26,430 bases of DNA from Russula earlei (lineage: Eukaryota > Basidiomycota > Agaricomycetes > Russulales > Russulaceae): assembly GCA_025769875.1 (NCBI GenBank), contig JAGFNK010000671.1, forward strand, positions 1 to 26,430, given 5' to 3'. This document shows positions 10,332 to 19,117 of this stretch, piece after piece. The notes beneath the pieces were generated by a model. It worked only from the letters and a program-made list of their open reading frames with translations, was not told the DNA's origin and did no database searches. How positions within the stretch are numbered: the stretch's first letter is position 1; the number at the start of each line of letters is the position of its first letter. Position numbers and translations under genes: made by a program.

Positions 10332-12282
10332 ATGGCAACTTTGACTAGACCAGCATCCTTCCAAGGTGTGGTTAAATATCTCTCTATTGTACATATCGAA
10401 GATTCAACGCGATGTACGGCTGTCCGTTGCCTCAACGTCCTCTCCCTCACTGTGTTGCTTCGTAGGAAACATAAAGGCACACTTGAAGTGTGCCTTGGCT
10501 GGAAGCGCCATGTGCATATCAACGGGACTTTATACTACAGCTCAGAGGTTGAGGATAAAAGCCTACTCTTTCGCCGTATCATAACCGCTGAGGATGTTAC
10601 GGATCCTGACATCCGAAGTATCATCGAAGACTGTGGCCTTGATTACCATCAGTGGCTTGAAGAAGCGGACTTGGAAGATTTGCCGGACGACCTCGAACTT
10701 CTCATTCATTTGGATGATGAGTACAGCAGAGAGCCTATTGGAACCTTCATATCGTATCAGAAGGAGGTCAAGTTCCAGTGTTGTCAAGTGGAGTACGAGG
10801 ACGAGGAGTCCCGCACCGTATCCTTATCGTACTTTCCCCCATCCCTCAGTTGCATCGTTCACCGACCTCATCATTTGACACCAGGTCTACCGACGCACCC
10901 GTGGTTGTTAACGTTTTCCCGAAGCAAGACTTCTGGCTCTCCGCAGAGTTATACCCTATGCATCATGCGCGTTGCCACCCCAATTTGGAGGTGGCCTTCT
11001 TCGCGGCCCTGGCCCATAGTGCTAATGGTATGATCTGGCACGAGCCAGTCACCGGGAGTCACCTCGGGACCAGAGTTTCACTGACCCAATGACGTTTCAG
11101 CGCACATCTCTGGGCAAGGCGCCATGGGAAGGTTCGATTTTCAGGAGTGTCAGCGCCTCATCGACCTCTTCCTGGAACTGAAATGTGAGCGCAGGAGGCC
11201 GATTCTGACCTTTGCGACGCGTTTAAGTGCCGGTTTCTTGTCGTAGCCGTCTCAGTGGAACCCGAGTGCGCCATCGTCGCGAACGGCGCCGTCGTCTGGC
11301 ACCTATCGAGGGTCATGAACGATATCGACGTGCACCGCAAACAGAGAGAGTACGCGAGTAAGCTTTGCGCCGAGCCCTTCCCCAGGCCGCCGAAGATCTT
11401 GGACGGTCTTCTATCTTGCGTGTTCTTTGGCGTGCACGCGATGTACAGGGAGCGGCTCCATCGGGCACACCCTGCCTCCCACGCTTCTCTCGCAGATTTT
11501 CGTGCGTTCGTACGAGTAATGATGGTGGAATGGTCCGGTAGGGCTGCAGTGATTCAATGGCGTCCTGATTCTTGTTTACCTTTTTTTTTTTTGGCAGATG
11601 CGAATCTACTGGTGCGTTTGCAGCGTCCAAGGCTTGGCTGAATCCGATCTCACACGATTTCTTTTGGCCTCAAAGGCGACTGTTTTCGTTGCGTGCGTTC
11701 TTCATGAAAACTGAACAGCCTCAAATTTATTATTGTTGCACACAGAGCGAACGTGACCTTTATAACGGCGCTTCCCGTACGTTTCGCAGTGATGCGGCCA
11801 TGTCCGCTAGCATTGAACGACCCGCACAGGGAACCACCAAGCTCCAGAGGACGACGTTCTTGGCCTCTACTCTGCTGTCGCTTCTGGAAGTCGTGATCGG
11901 CCTCCACCACCTATGGACGCACCGCATAAGGGCCAATGCTGACAGTGACGACGTGGTAGGCAATTTCCCCGGGTTGCTCATCGGTTTAATGACCCGAACC
12001 GGTTTCTAGCACAAGTACGTTGGGACAAAACGTCATGGGACCGGCTGGACGTTCTCCAATACGACGCTCATAGCGTCTGTGCTCTCGGTTCCCATCGCGT
12101 CGTTAGTTTGGGCTGTTCTTTGCTTTATGGTGGCTGTGTCGTCGTACTGTCTCCAAAGTTTGGGCACGAACACCGGTAGAATAGCACTGCTTGGAACGGA
12201 AATCGGTACCTTCGTACTTGCCGTTCCACTCACCTTGTTATTTTTCTCGAATACGTGGAAGGGGAGGTGGTTATTACAGTAG
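10332..12282 (+). CDS. WW-domain multi-pass membrane protein of a basidiomycete family, function unknown
   Basis: A WW-like stretch (LGWKRHVHINGTLYYSSE, about 10493-10546) is followed by AEDVTDPDIR and DLPDDLELLIHL. This arrangement recurs in a basidiomycete-restricted family of WW-domain proteins with C-terminal membrane helices. Inferred exons: about 10332-10792, 10885-11027, 11101-11184, 11256-11537, 11598-11611, 11676-11692, 11748-11955, 12010-12282. Exon joins follow family-like strings (FWLSAELYP, FLELK/LEPE, WSDANLL/ATVF). Membrane segments are FLASTLLSLLEVVIGL and LVWAVLCFMVAVSSYC, plus LFVLAVP-type helices. The introns at 10793, 11028, 11185, 11538 and 11956 are well supported; the two micro-exons (14 and 17 nt) are less sure. 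The start is a guess: the first ATG lies 52 bp downstream of the foldback element, and the N-terminus could be altered by that insertion. Confidence 0.7.
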
Positions 12283-12398
12283 TAGTTGAATACGCGTCAA
12301 ACAGTGCCAAATACGTTGTGTGGTTCCCTCGCATTTCGTCTCGCACCTCGCAAAACACAACTGCAACCGCGAGAGTATCCCGCTTGTCGTCCGTCAGC

Positions 12399-12827
12399 AT
12401 GCCTGTTCCATGGGAGGCCCTCATTCCTTTTGGTGAGGCGGCTTATATGCTGTGCCATCGAGTCTCCCGCTCAGAATCGCGAGTTGCTTAGGTCTAGTCA
12501 CCGCAATGTTCGGTGCCGCTGGCACGCTGTTCAACGTTTCCAAGCGAGCACAAAACCAAGGCAAGGCAAGTGTTATTTCTCCACACCGTACCCGTTTCGT
12601 TTACCACGTGTCACATCCCAGCCTCCGAGATATCATATTGACTCTTGGGAAGAGATGTTGATGGACAGAGACCAGCGACTCACAGGACACGCACGGAAAC
12701 AGACCGTACGTGTCGGATCTTTCCTCACATCCGCCCTACCATTGATTCGACCTTGTCACAGTCCAATCCTGTAGCACCTGAGGGCTTCGGAACGAGTAGC
12801 GTCTGGTACACAGAAAGAGCTCGATAG
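12399..12827 (+). CDS. NDUFA1: NADH:ubiquinone oxidoreductase (complex I) subunit NDUFA1 / MWFE
   Basis: Exons 12399-12432, 12492-12565, 12622-12705 and 12762-12827 give 85 residues. The protein starts MPVPWEALIPFG, then VTAMFGAAGTLFNVSKRAQN (membrane helix and basic anchor), PPRYHIDSWEEMLMDRD, and ends SSVWYTERAR. This is the pattern of fungal NDUFA1 homologues, small single-helix accessory subunits of the membrane arm in the inner mitochondrial membrane. Length is typical. Intron 2 (12566-12621) uses a GC donor (AAG|GCAAGT); the only nearby GT donor would shift frame and destroy PPRYH. The gene lies 116 bp after the WW gene and ends 51 bp from the convergent lipoate ligase gene. A single long overlapping open frame hides it from intron-blind searches. 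Confidence 0.93.
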
Positions 12828-12878
12828 ACCGTCGATATATTCGCAAATCAAATATTCGCCATCCATTCGAGCATGAGC

Positions 12879-14338
12879 TCAGCCGTCCATCTCCTCTATC
12901 AACCATCGCCGAACTTCCCTTGTCCTCTCGCAGCCGTCGTATTCCGTCATCTCGTCGAGGAAGCCATACCTTTGGCCCTCCAGCCTGCCACCCAACTTCT
13001 CCAGTGATTCCGAATCCGAAATACCCTCCGCCGTTAATTTGCATGACAGGATGACGCCACGTTTGGAGTGTATTTCTGCCGTCTACAACGCCGTCAAGCT
13101 ATCATCCACAAGCTTCACTTCAGGTTGACTGACCACGTTGCCCCATCCGAAAGTCCGACCAATTGAGTATGTGAACTCTGGAGTCTGTCCAAATGCCCAA
13201 TCCCAGTCCTAGAAACGATAAATTCGCTGATCAGGGCTATGGGAAACTGGTGATTCCTACCTGAAATTCGGCCATAGAATCCTGAATGTATGGTATATTT
13301 ATTGCATCCTCCGCTTGCACATATTGGACCTAGACAAAAGGACGAGGTGATGAGCGGTAGGAAGCGGCCTTTTGATGGGGACGTACGGTTTCCTCTACAT
13401 GGTATTCCTGGCGGAAGGCTTGAACCATAGCCCTCACGAATTTGTCGTGAGTTACAGCGGGGTTAAATTCCTGCAAATTCTTCACTGGCGAGCGAACCGA
13501 CGCAACGCCTCGGGTTATCATAGATTCCTAAATGCCATTGTGAGACAGCCCGACGACGCTTGCAACGGTGTGCAGCGATATGCGCGAAAAACGTACTTTC
13601 GAGACGCGCAAGGTATCACCCAGGGTGCTGAGCTGCGATGAGATGAGCATCGTGCCATGGTGGTACGCTCGATCCTTCGCAATCTTGTAGGCGGAGCCGG
13701 ATACGTGGAGAACGGAGAGCTTGATTCATCGGGTACGGTTGGACAGTCGCCAGACACTCATCTTGTAAGGACCAACGCAGACGTCATTGCGTTCATTCAC
13801 CCATGCATCGACGGTGAGCGAGCGCACGGCGCGCACGACAAGTTGCGCTGTGAGATGGCGATTGAACGAGCTTCGCGGAAGATGGATCGAAAAGTTTGTA
13901 TTTCCCAAGTCCTTCCCTCTGACAGTGAGCTTCATGGCGACAAAAGATTGTACGGAGACGTACATGGTACACGGTTCCTCCACCACTGCGCCGGCGTATG
14001 AAGGGAATGTCCGCACGACGCAGGGCGCGAAAGTTCACTTCCTTCCAGGGATTTTGATTTCGCCCTATGACGACGCATGGTCTCTCGCGGTAGATGAGCA
14101 GGAGCGGCTCTTGGATCGGTTTCTGCTTGAACAGCCTGTGCCCAACGGGTTCATTTTCAGGTAAAGAAAGGTGCATGCCAACGCGGGGGGCGTACCAGTC
14201 CTCGAATGAGAGGTTGAAGTAAGGGTCGCTGGACTGCGAGACGTAGATGCTGTGTTTTGCGCTTAGCGGGGGTGGCCGAGAAATCGAGAAGTGACGAGGG
14301 CCCCGTTGGAGGGGGCGCGTCCATGGAGGGAGCATCAA
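12879..14338 (-). CDS. Mitochondrial lipoate-protein ligase / lipoyltransferase (LplA/LIPT1/Aim22 family)
   Basis: Eight exons (high to low): 14338-14196, 14135-13964, 13911-13762, 13704-13597, 13527-13387, 13329-13261, 13208-13134, 13082-12879. They sum to 1062 nt, 353 residues. The Arg-rich N-terminus (about residues 1-25) looks like a mitochondrial presequence. Family motifs in order are YFNLSFEDW, VVIGRNQNPWKEVN, FIRRRSGGGTVYHD (lipoyl-AMP site), WVNERNDVCVGPYK, VSGSAYKIAKDRAYHHG (invariant lysine) and GVASVRSPVKNL. A C-terminal accessory domain follows with DWAFGQTPEFTY. It should attach lipoyl groups to E2 and glycine-cleavage H proteins. Intron 3 (13761-13705) is apparently AT-AC and interrupts the motif exactly between GPYK and VSGSAYK; the other six are GT-AG. 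Confidence 0.93.
13705..13761 (-). other. Apparent U2-type AT-AC intron (57 nt) in the lipoate ligase gene
   Basis: On the minus strand the boundary reads AAG|ATGAGTGT...CTCTCCGTTCTCCAC|GTATCC. Removing exactly these 57 nt joins GPYK to VSGSAYK without a gap, the continuous motif seen across the LplA/LIPT1 family. The intron holds an in-frame TGA, so it must be removed. The donor is a GTGAGT consensus with the first G changed to A. The acceptor has a pyrimidine tract ending in AC instead of AG. The U12 donor consensus (ATATCCTT) is absent. No GT-AG pair in the region keeps frame and motif at a normal intron length. A sequence error is possible but would have to affect both ends. Confidence 0.75.
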
Positions 14339-14594
14339 TCAAGGCGGGCTCGACGAACCGCATATATTTTGTCGACGCGATCTCTACGCTACATCGTCGA
14401 CTCCTTCGACCGGAAAGGTCTGCTACAACTCAAAATTGCCCGACAACGCACCGGGTCCCGTGCATGGGCACAGTTGGTTGATCTGATTCCTCAGACGCTA
14501 ATGATAGTGACAAGCAAATTTCTAGTCGACACTACGATGACACGGGCGTCTGTCTGTCTTCGGCAGGGCTCAGTCACGGAGACGGACCTCTGTT

Positions 14595-15327
14595 TCATTT
14601 CTGCATGCGGCCATACAGAGGGTTTTCGACTTCGTGTATGGGCGTCTGACCAGGTGCAGTACCAGGAATAGCTTTGACAAGGCCCTGGAGGATGATTGAA
14701 ATGTCAGCGGAAGGCACATGGCAAGCGCGAGCCTAGAATAGCGCACCAGCTTCTCAAACATGCACTTGTTAAGTACGCGCTCGGGCTTTCTACAGGGAGG
14801 ATATTCCTATGTGGGCTTTCTGTAAAGCCGCGTGCGCGTTACCCAGTATACATTTTGGGGACGGACCTGGTTGTTCAGTTCCAAGCAGTTCCAGTGCGCC
14901 TCGAATTGCTGTAAACAGTTTTCGCGCATCTTACTGATACTATACCAGACGAACAAAAAATGACGGTGGGGCGAGGTCCCATGGTGAAGGATTGTTCGAA
15001 GAGAGACACGGGAAGGGGCGTACAGGTCAATTGCACATCTGGTCACCCGTCGACCCTCCTTCAGACAATGAGCGGGCTCTCGGTTCTCCGCCTTGCAAAG
15101 CATGAAATCCTCTGTAAGTCGCGCGCGCTGAGCCGCTTTGGATATGATTCCCTCAGAAATGTCATCCCACCGTTGAACTCTTTGCAGTATGCGCCGATGA
15201 AAAAGGCGGCGCTCTTCAGAGGAGCGCTCGTAGCGCCGACTTCGTCGACCTTTGGAACGGAGGGAGGGAGAAGTGCCGGTTCATGGAACGGGACGGACGA
15301 GGATTCTCCGGGACGAAAGGAGCTCAT
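14595..15327 (-). CDS. NDUFA8: Complex I subunit NDUFA8 / PGIV (19-kDa, four CX9C motifs)
   Basis: Exons (high to low) 15327-15171, 15111-15024, 14939-14867, 14806-14747 and 14684-14595 sum to 468 nt, 155 residues. The N-terminus has PKVDEVGATSAPLKSAAFFI, characteristic of fungal NDUFA8. Four CX9C motifs follow: CKEFNEDFMLC, CLKEGRRVTRC, CLQQFEAHWNC and CRKPERVLNKC. They are expected to form disulfide-bonded CHCH hairpins after Mia40-dependent import to the intermembrane space. The C-terminus reads IPGTAPGQTPIHEVENPLYG. All four introns are GT-AG, 59-84 nt. It lies in tandem behind the lipoate ligase gene (256 bp) and head-to-head (161 bp) with the next gene. An overlapping plus-strand open frame is a shadow. 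Confidence 0.95.
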
Positions 15328-15488
15328 ATTCGTCGCTGTTGCGTCGGTGTTGTGTGTCGTCGTGGTTTTGTGAAATGCCAGTGCTAGGGTTAGGATTAGA
15401 AAGTGTCTCTCATGCCAATTTTCGTGTTCCCGGCGTGGACTGCAATTAAAGTGCTCTCTGGACCCATTGACACCTTGATTTCGCGCAT
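15328..15488. promoter_or_regulatory. Shared intergenic region between NDUFA8 (-) and the 15489 gene (+)
   Basis: These 161 bp separate two divergent start codons and must hold both promoters. I see no clear TATA box. A short GTTAGGATTAGA stretch lies near 15388. Shared regulation is an inference from spacing only. Confidence 0.55.
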
Positions 15489-16069
15489 ATGGTACGTGTG
15501 GGTGTTAACGGTGTCTGTGTCATTACATCCCTAATCATCTTCAGCCACAGAGGCCACAGCCAAAGATCTTTCAAGTTCTTGTGAAGACCCATAAATCAAC
15601 GGTTTTTCTCGCACTGCCCAATGAGACCACCATCTCCGCAGTAAAAGAACAAGTGTTATCGGCGTTCACGGATGATGTCTTCAAAGGAATCCATGATGTG
15701 CCCAAAGTTTCGGGTTTGGATGACTTCGTGCTTTCGCGGGAAGCCGCGGAGAGGGGACAAGGTACCTCTTCGTACGAGGTTTTAACGAATGATCAGATGC
15801 TGAGAGATATCGCTGGCAATTGGATTGTTCTCTACGTTCAATTCATGGATAATTCTGGTGCGGGCGCAGTGTCACAGTCCCCGATCAAATTCACTGACCC
15901 AGGTTCATGTTATCTAGGCAGAATACGGCCAGTCGAAGTTACTATCCCTTCGCTTGCAGACGAGGATGATGGAGTCTCGTTCAGTTCTGGAATCGACCCG
16001 GTGATGGACATAGATGAGGCATTTCAAGAGAGCAGTGTCAGAAAGGGCAAACGGAAAGCAGTGGACTGA
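15489..16069 (+). CDS. Unrecognised 155-residue protein with possible ubiquitin-like N-terminal fold
   Basis: Proposed exons are 15489-15491 (the ATG alone), 15545-15857 and 15918-16069, giving 468 nt. The first intron (15492-15544, GTACGT...CTTCAG) follows directly after the start codon. It joins it to PQRPQPKIFQVLVKTHKSTV; the alternative is an upstream-truncated start. The second intron (15858-15917, 60 nt) has good borders (GTGCGG...TATCTAG), but its length is a multiple of three and it has no stop, so retention would add 20 residues. IFQVLVKT...VFLALPNETTISAVKEQVL has the strand-turn-strand-helix rhythm of a beta-grasp domain. A strand-like RIRPVEVTIPSL, an acidic patch and a basic KGKRKAVD end follow. 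I do not recognise a named family. Confidence 0.7.
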
Positions 16070-16356
16070 CATGATCGGATCGTAAGCATCGATGACCCGA
16101 TGCATGCCTTCCTTTGGTGTCGACGAGTCATCATGTGTGTCACTCCGCTTGTGGTGTATTTCATAGCAACGTCGTCTGTAAGGTGTCGATATCCTTACCA
16201 CTGGTCTACCCAGGAGTCCGAAGGTGCATTGATCGTGCTCCACCTTGCCAGTCGATGTAGTATTATTGGTGGACAATGACATAGGTTCATTGAAACTCGT
16301 TAAATTTGGCCGTGATCACCGCAGTGTCTGTCAGAAGGTGCTACTACATCCCGTGT
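16070..16356. other. Convergent intergenic region, nothing recognised
   Basis: 287 bp between the stop codons of the 15489 gene (+) and the NDUFAF3-like gene (-). It must contain both 3' UTRs. No RNA gene or repeat is seen. Confidence 0.6.
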
Positions 16357-16997
16357 TCAAGGAGAATCAAAGCGTGTCGTTTTCCACGGACGATGGTACA
16401 ATGGAAGCAAGGCGGCAGCTACTCTGCGACCCTCTTCAGACAGCAAGTTGTACGTCGTGCAAGCGTTCCACTGTGATATTACCCCAGAGTCAGCGGGAGT
16501 GTCCACAATGTAGATGTGGACGCGTCTCCTACAGAGTCCATGACATCGACCTGCATTCCTAGCTTGTTTATATACTGTCGCAAAATGGCTGGAAGGGGAT
16601 TTACGGATCTTCCCGTACCGATAAGCAGGATTTCTAGCGGTCAACAAAGGGACATAGAGATGAAGTTTAGCCAAGACATACAAGCCAGTCAAAGGGACGC
16701 ACCGGGTTTGGGGACCACCACATCAAACACCTCAAATTTATTTTCGTCCCACCCGGTCCAAAGTGTTGGCGGGACGTCCCAAAGGAGAACCTCCCCGTCA
16801 AGGAAGATGCACGCAGAAGGTAATAGCCTTCCGTCGTGCAGGAGCACACCAGCATGCGTGACAGACTTGACCTGCACTGGAGGGGGGATTTCACCGGCCA
16901 GAATATTTGTCAGCTGTGACCATTTTTGGTTTCTCAGCACTCTCGCTGTATGCAGTGCCCTCAGGTGAGCTCTTGAGCGGAGTATGGTGGGCAGCAT
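16357..16997 (-). CDS. NDUFAF3-like complex I assembly factor (DUF498/Mth938 domain)
   Basis: Exons (high to low) 16997-16703, 16633-16533 and 16470-16357 sum to 510 nt, 169 residues. The N-terminus (MLPTILRSRAHLRALHTARV) is basic and helical, fitting a mitochondrial presequence. The domain is seen as HAGVLLHDGRLLPSACIFLD, then KPEILLIGTG, then GMQVDVMDS and finally NACTTYNLLSEEGRRVAAAL. That last string is the near-invariant C-terminal block of the NDUFAF3/Mth938-like family. In animals NDUFAF3 helps to build the complex I Q-module; the same role here is by homology. Introns are 69 and 62 nt, both GT-AG. It is divergent from SWC4 with only 101 bp between start codons. Confidence 0.9.
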
Positions 16998-17098
16998 GTG
17001 GGCAGCTTGCGAGACAGGTTTCGGATTACGGACAGATCACGGCCCGGGTGGCGGACTGAGCGGACCGGAGGTCGCATCTCCCGTTCTCAACGACGACG
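16998..17098. promoter_or_regulatory. Compact bidirectional promoter, NDUFAF3-like (-) / SWC4 (+)
   Basis: Only 101 bp lie between the two start codons, so both promoters must share this DNA. It is GC-rich without an obvious TATA box. Confidence 0.6.
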
Positions 17099-18976
17099 AT
17101 GGCTGGCGCATCTGCTGCCGACGTTCGCAGCATCCTTTCATTGCCTAGCTCTTCAACATCCGCCCCTGCTCAACCAAAAAAACCCGCTGTTCCTATCTCA
17201 AGAAAGCCCTCTGGCATCTCTCGCGAGCTATACTCTCTCATTGGCCCCTCGGCGCCCACGTTAGTTGCTCAGGTCGCTAAGCCTCGCCTCAAACAAAAAC
17301 CCAATCTCAGCGGCGGTGGAACCTCAAAATGGTGTGTGTTTCTCAACCTTTTTCCGGAACAAGGCTCTGAAATGGTGAAGGTCATGGAGGTCTTTTAAGA
17401 ACTCTGCGAGAACGGATGGGCTGGAGCTCGGTCACTGGGTCAAGGCCAACACAGACCCAGATGCTGGTCCGTCATTAATATTTTCACCCCGCTATCGCTA
17501 CAAGGACAAAGGAACTTTAGAATATCCATTTGCAAGGTACAATGCCAAGTCACCGGACTACACGTATTCACAGGAAGAGTATACCAACTTCCTCGAAGGT
17601 CCAAGACTTTTCCATCCTTCAGTTGCGCACGCTCATGTCACTGGCAGATCCTGAATGGACAAAGGAAGAGACAGATTACCTTTTCAATCTCATCCGTGAA
17701 TATGACTCCCGGTTCTACATTGTCAACGACCGCTATGAGTTCCCTGGTGGTCCGTTCCGTTCGATGGAGGTGAGTTCCAGTAAATAATGACCCTCCACTT
17801 ACTCAGGGTTCGTCTCAGGACTTGAAGGATAGGTATTATAGTGTTTGTCGCAAACTTATTAGGAACAGACCCTGGTCAGGAGACGAAGCCAGTAAAGCAC
17901 AACTCATATCTACGTTTCAGTTCGACAAAGGCTCGTAGCCACATTCTCACAAGCCTCCCTACTAACACACACTGCAGAGCGCGAGGTCACGCGGAAGAAG
18001 TATCTCCTCAGTCTTGAAAACCGCACACCGGAAGAACTTGCAGAAGAAACGGCATTGTACATTGAGCTCAAGCGCATAGAACAGAATGAGAAACGCTTTA
18101 AGCAAGATCGTGATCGGCTATTACGCACGTTGCTCGGTGCCGAGTGTGGGCTGCCTGATCTTCCAATCGACGAGGACGGGCCTCTGGGCGACCCCAAGAA
18201 GAGGAAAAAGGGTGCCCCAGGCGAGCTAGACAGTCCCGCGACACCATCTAGCGCACTATTCGCCTCTTCCGTTCCCAAGCGCGCGCAGTCGGCGAAATCG
18301 GCCGCGCAAGGTACGTCGCAGTAGCACCTCTCCAACAACGGCATCTCTCTCTCTTTCTCTGACTGGCGGGCCTCAAGATGCAATGCATTGCATTCAGCGT
18401 ATGGACGTCACCATGCTGGCGGGCACCACCCCCAAGACCACGCACCAAGCGGCTCACCTCCGTTCCTTCCGCGTTCCGTACCCCAAGGCGGCGGTCGCGG
18501 CCAAGGTCTCCCAGATCGCCGGCGAGCTCGGCGTTTCTCTGTCGCGGCTGGTGATGCCGACGCGCGACACCCTCACGGCGCACGAGGCGCTGCTCGAGTC
18601 CATCACCTCGCTCGTCGAGGCGAAAAAGGTGGCCGACCGCCTGGACTTGGAGATTCGAACGGCGAAAATACGGTTGGGAATGCGGGAGAGCGAGGTCCCA
18701 GCCGAGATGGCCATGGATGTGGACGAGGATGGCCAAGCGCCAGATACACCCGGTGAAGGCAGGGCTCATAGCGTGGTCAGTACGCGAAGCGGGCGGAGCA
18801 GGAAACAGGCGAGTTTTAGAAAGGTCATCCCACGTTCATTCCCTGTTGCTTACTGGCGTTGGCGTTCTCCACAGACGGGGACCTCGAATGACAGGAGGTC
18901 TATGTCCGTGTCCTCTGTTGACACCTCAGCAACGTCAACGGCTCGTGCTGGTACCAAGAGACAGAAGCTCAGTTGA
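17099..18976 (+). CDS. SWC4: SWR1/NuA4 complex subunit SWC4 (DMAP1 homologue)
   Basis: Proposed exons are 17099-17331, 17390-17598, 17648-17769, 17819-17930, 17978-18310, 18378-18823 and 18875-18976; total 1557 nt, 518 residues. Recognised blocks are FKNSARTDGLELGHWVK, then the SANT-like WTKEETDYLFNLIREYDSRF (about residues 150-170), RYYSVCRKLIRNRPW, FDKEREVTRKKYLLSL and, further on, a DMAP1-type LVMPTRDTLTAHEALLE. SWC4 serves in histone H2A.Z deposition and H4 acetylation complexes in the nucleus. Intron 4 (17931-17977) has a GC donor (AAAG|GCTCGT), required to join FDK to EREVT. The last intron (18824-18874, 51 nt) is frame-neutral and stop-free, so its removal is likely but not certain. 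It converges with the branching enzyme gene (141 bp). Confidence 0.93.
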
Positions 18977-19117
18977 AAGCATTTGTAATAGTTTTCTAAC
19001 ATGATCTGCACCACTTCTCAAGAAAGATCCGAGGTATCTCTGCGATTCGACATATCCCACCCCCGTGGGGCCGATTATCCATCCACACCACGGCGGCCAT
19101 ATCACAATAGTTTATCC

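Noticed and set aside
11221..11255. 35-nt intron in the WW gene (donor GTTTAAG)
   Set aside because: Too short, with a poor donor. The GTGAGC donor at 11185 gives a 71-nt intron in the same phase.
12286..12774. A 162-residue plus-strand open frame
   Set aside because: It is in a different frame from the NDUFA1 exons, which explain the same DNA with a complete, recognisable protein.
12736..13044. A 102-residue minus-strand open frame
   Set aside because: Out of frame with the last lipoate ligase exon, which reads through to a proper stop at 12879, and overlapping the NDUFA1 terminal exon.
13705..13761. U12-type (minor spliceosome) explanation for the AT-AC intron
   Set aside because: The donor ATGAGT lacks the ATATCCTT consensus and no TCCTTAAC-like branch site is present.
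13726..13764. GT-AG alternative (donor in ATGAGTGTC, acceptor ATCAAG)
   Set aside because: The intron would be only 36-38 nt and either shifts frame or inserts extra residues into GPYK-VSGSAYK.
14960..15373. A 137-residue plus-strand open frame with a hydrophobic C-terminus
   Set aside because: Antisense to NDUFA8 exons carrying four CX9C motifs; the plus frame has no recognisable content.
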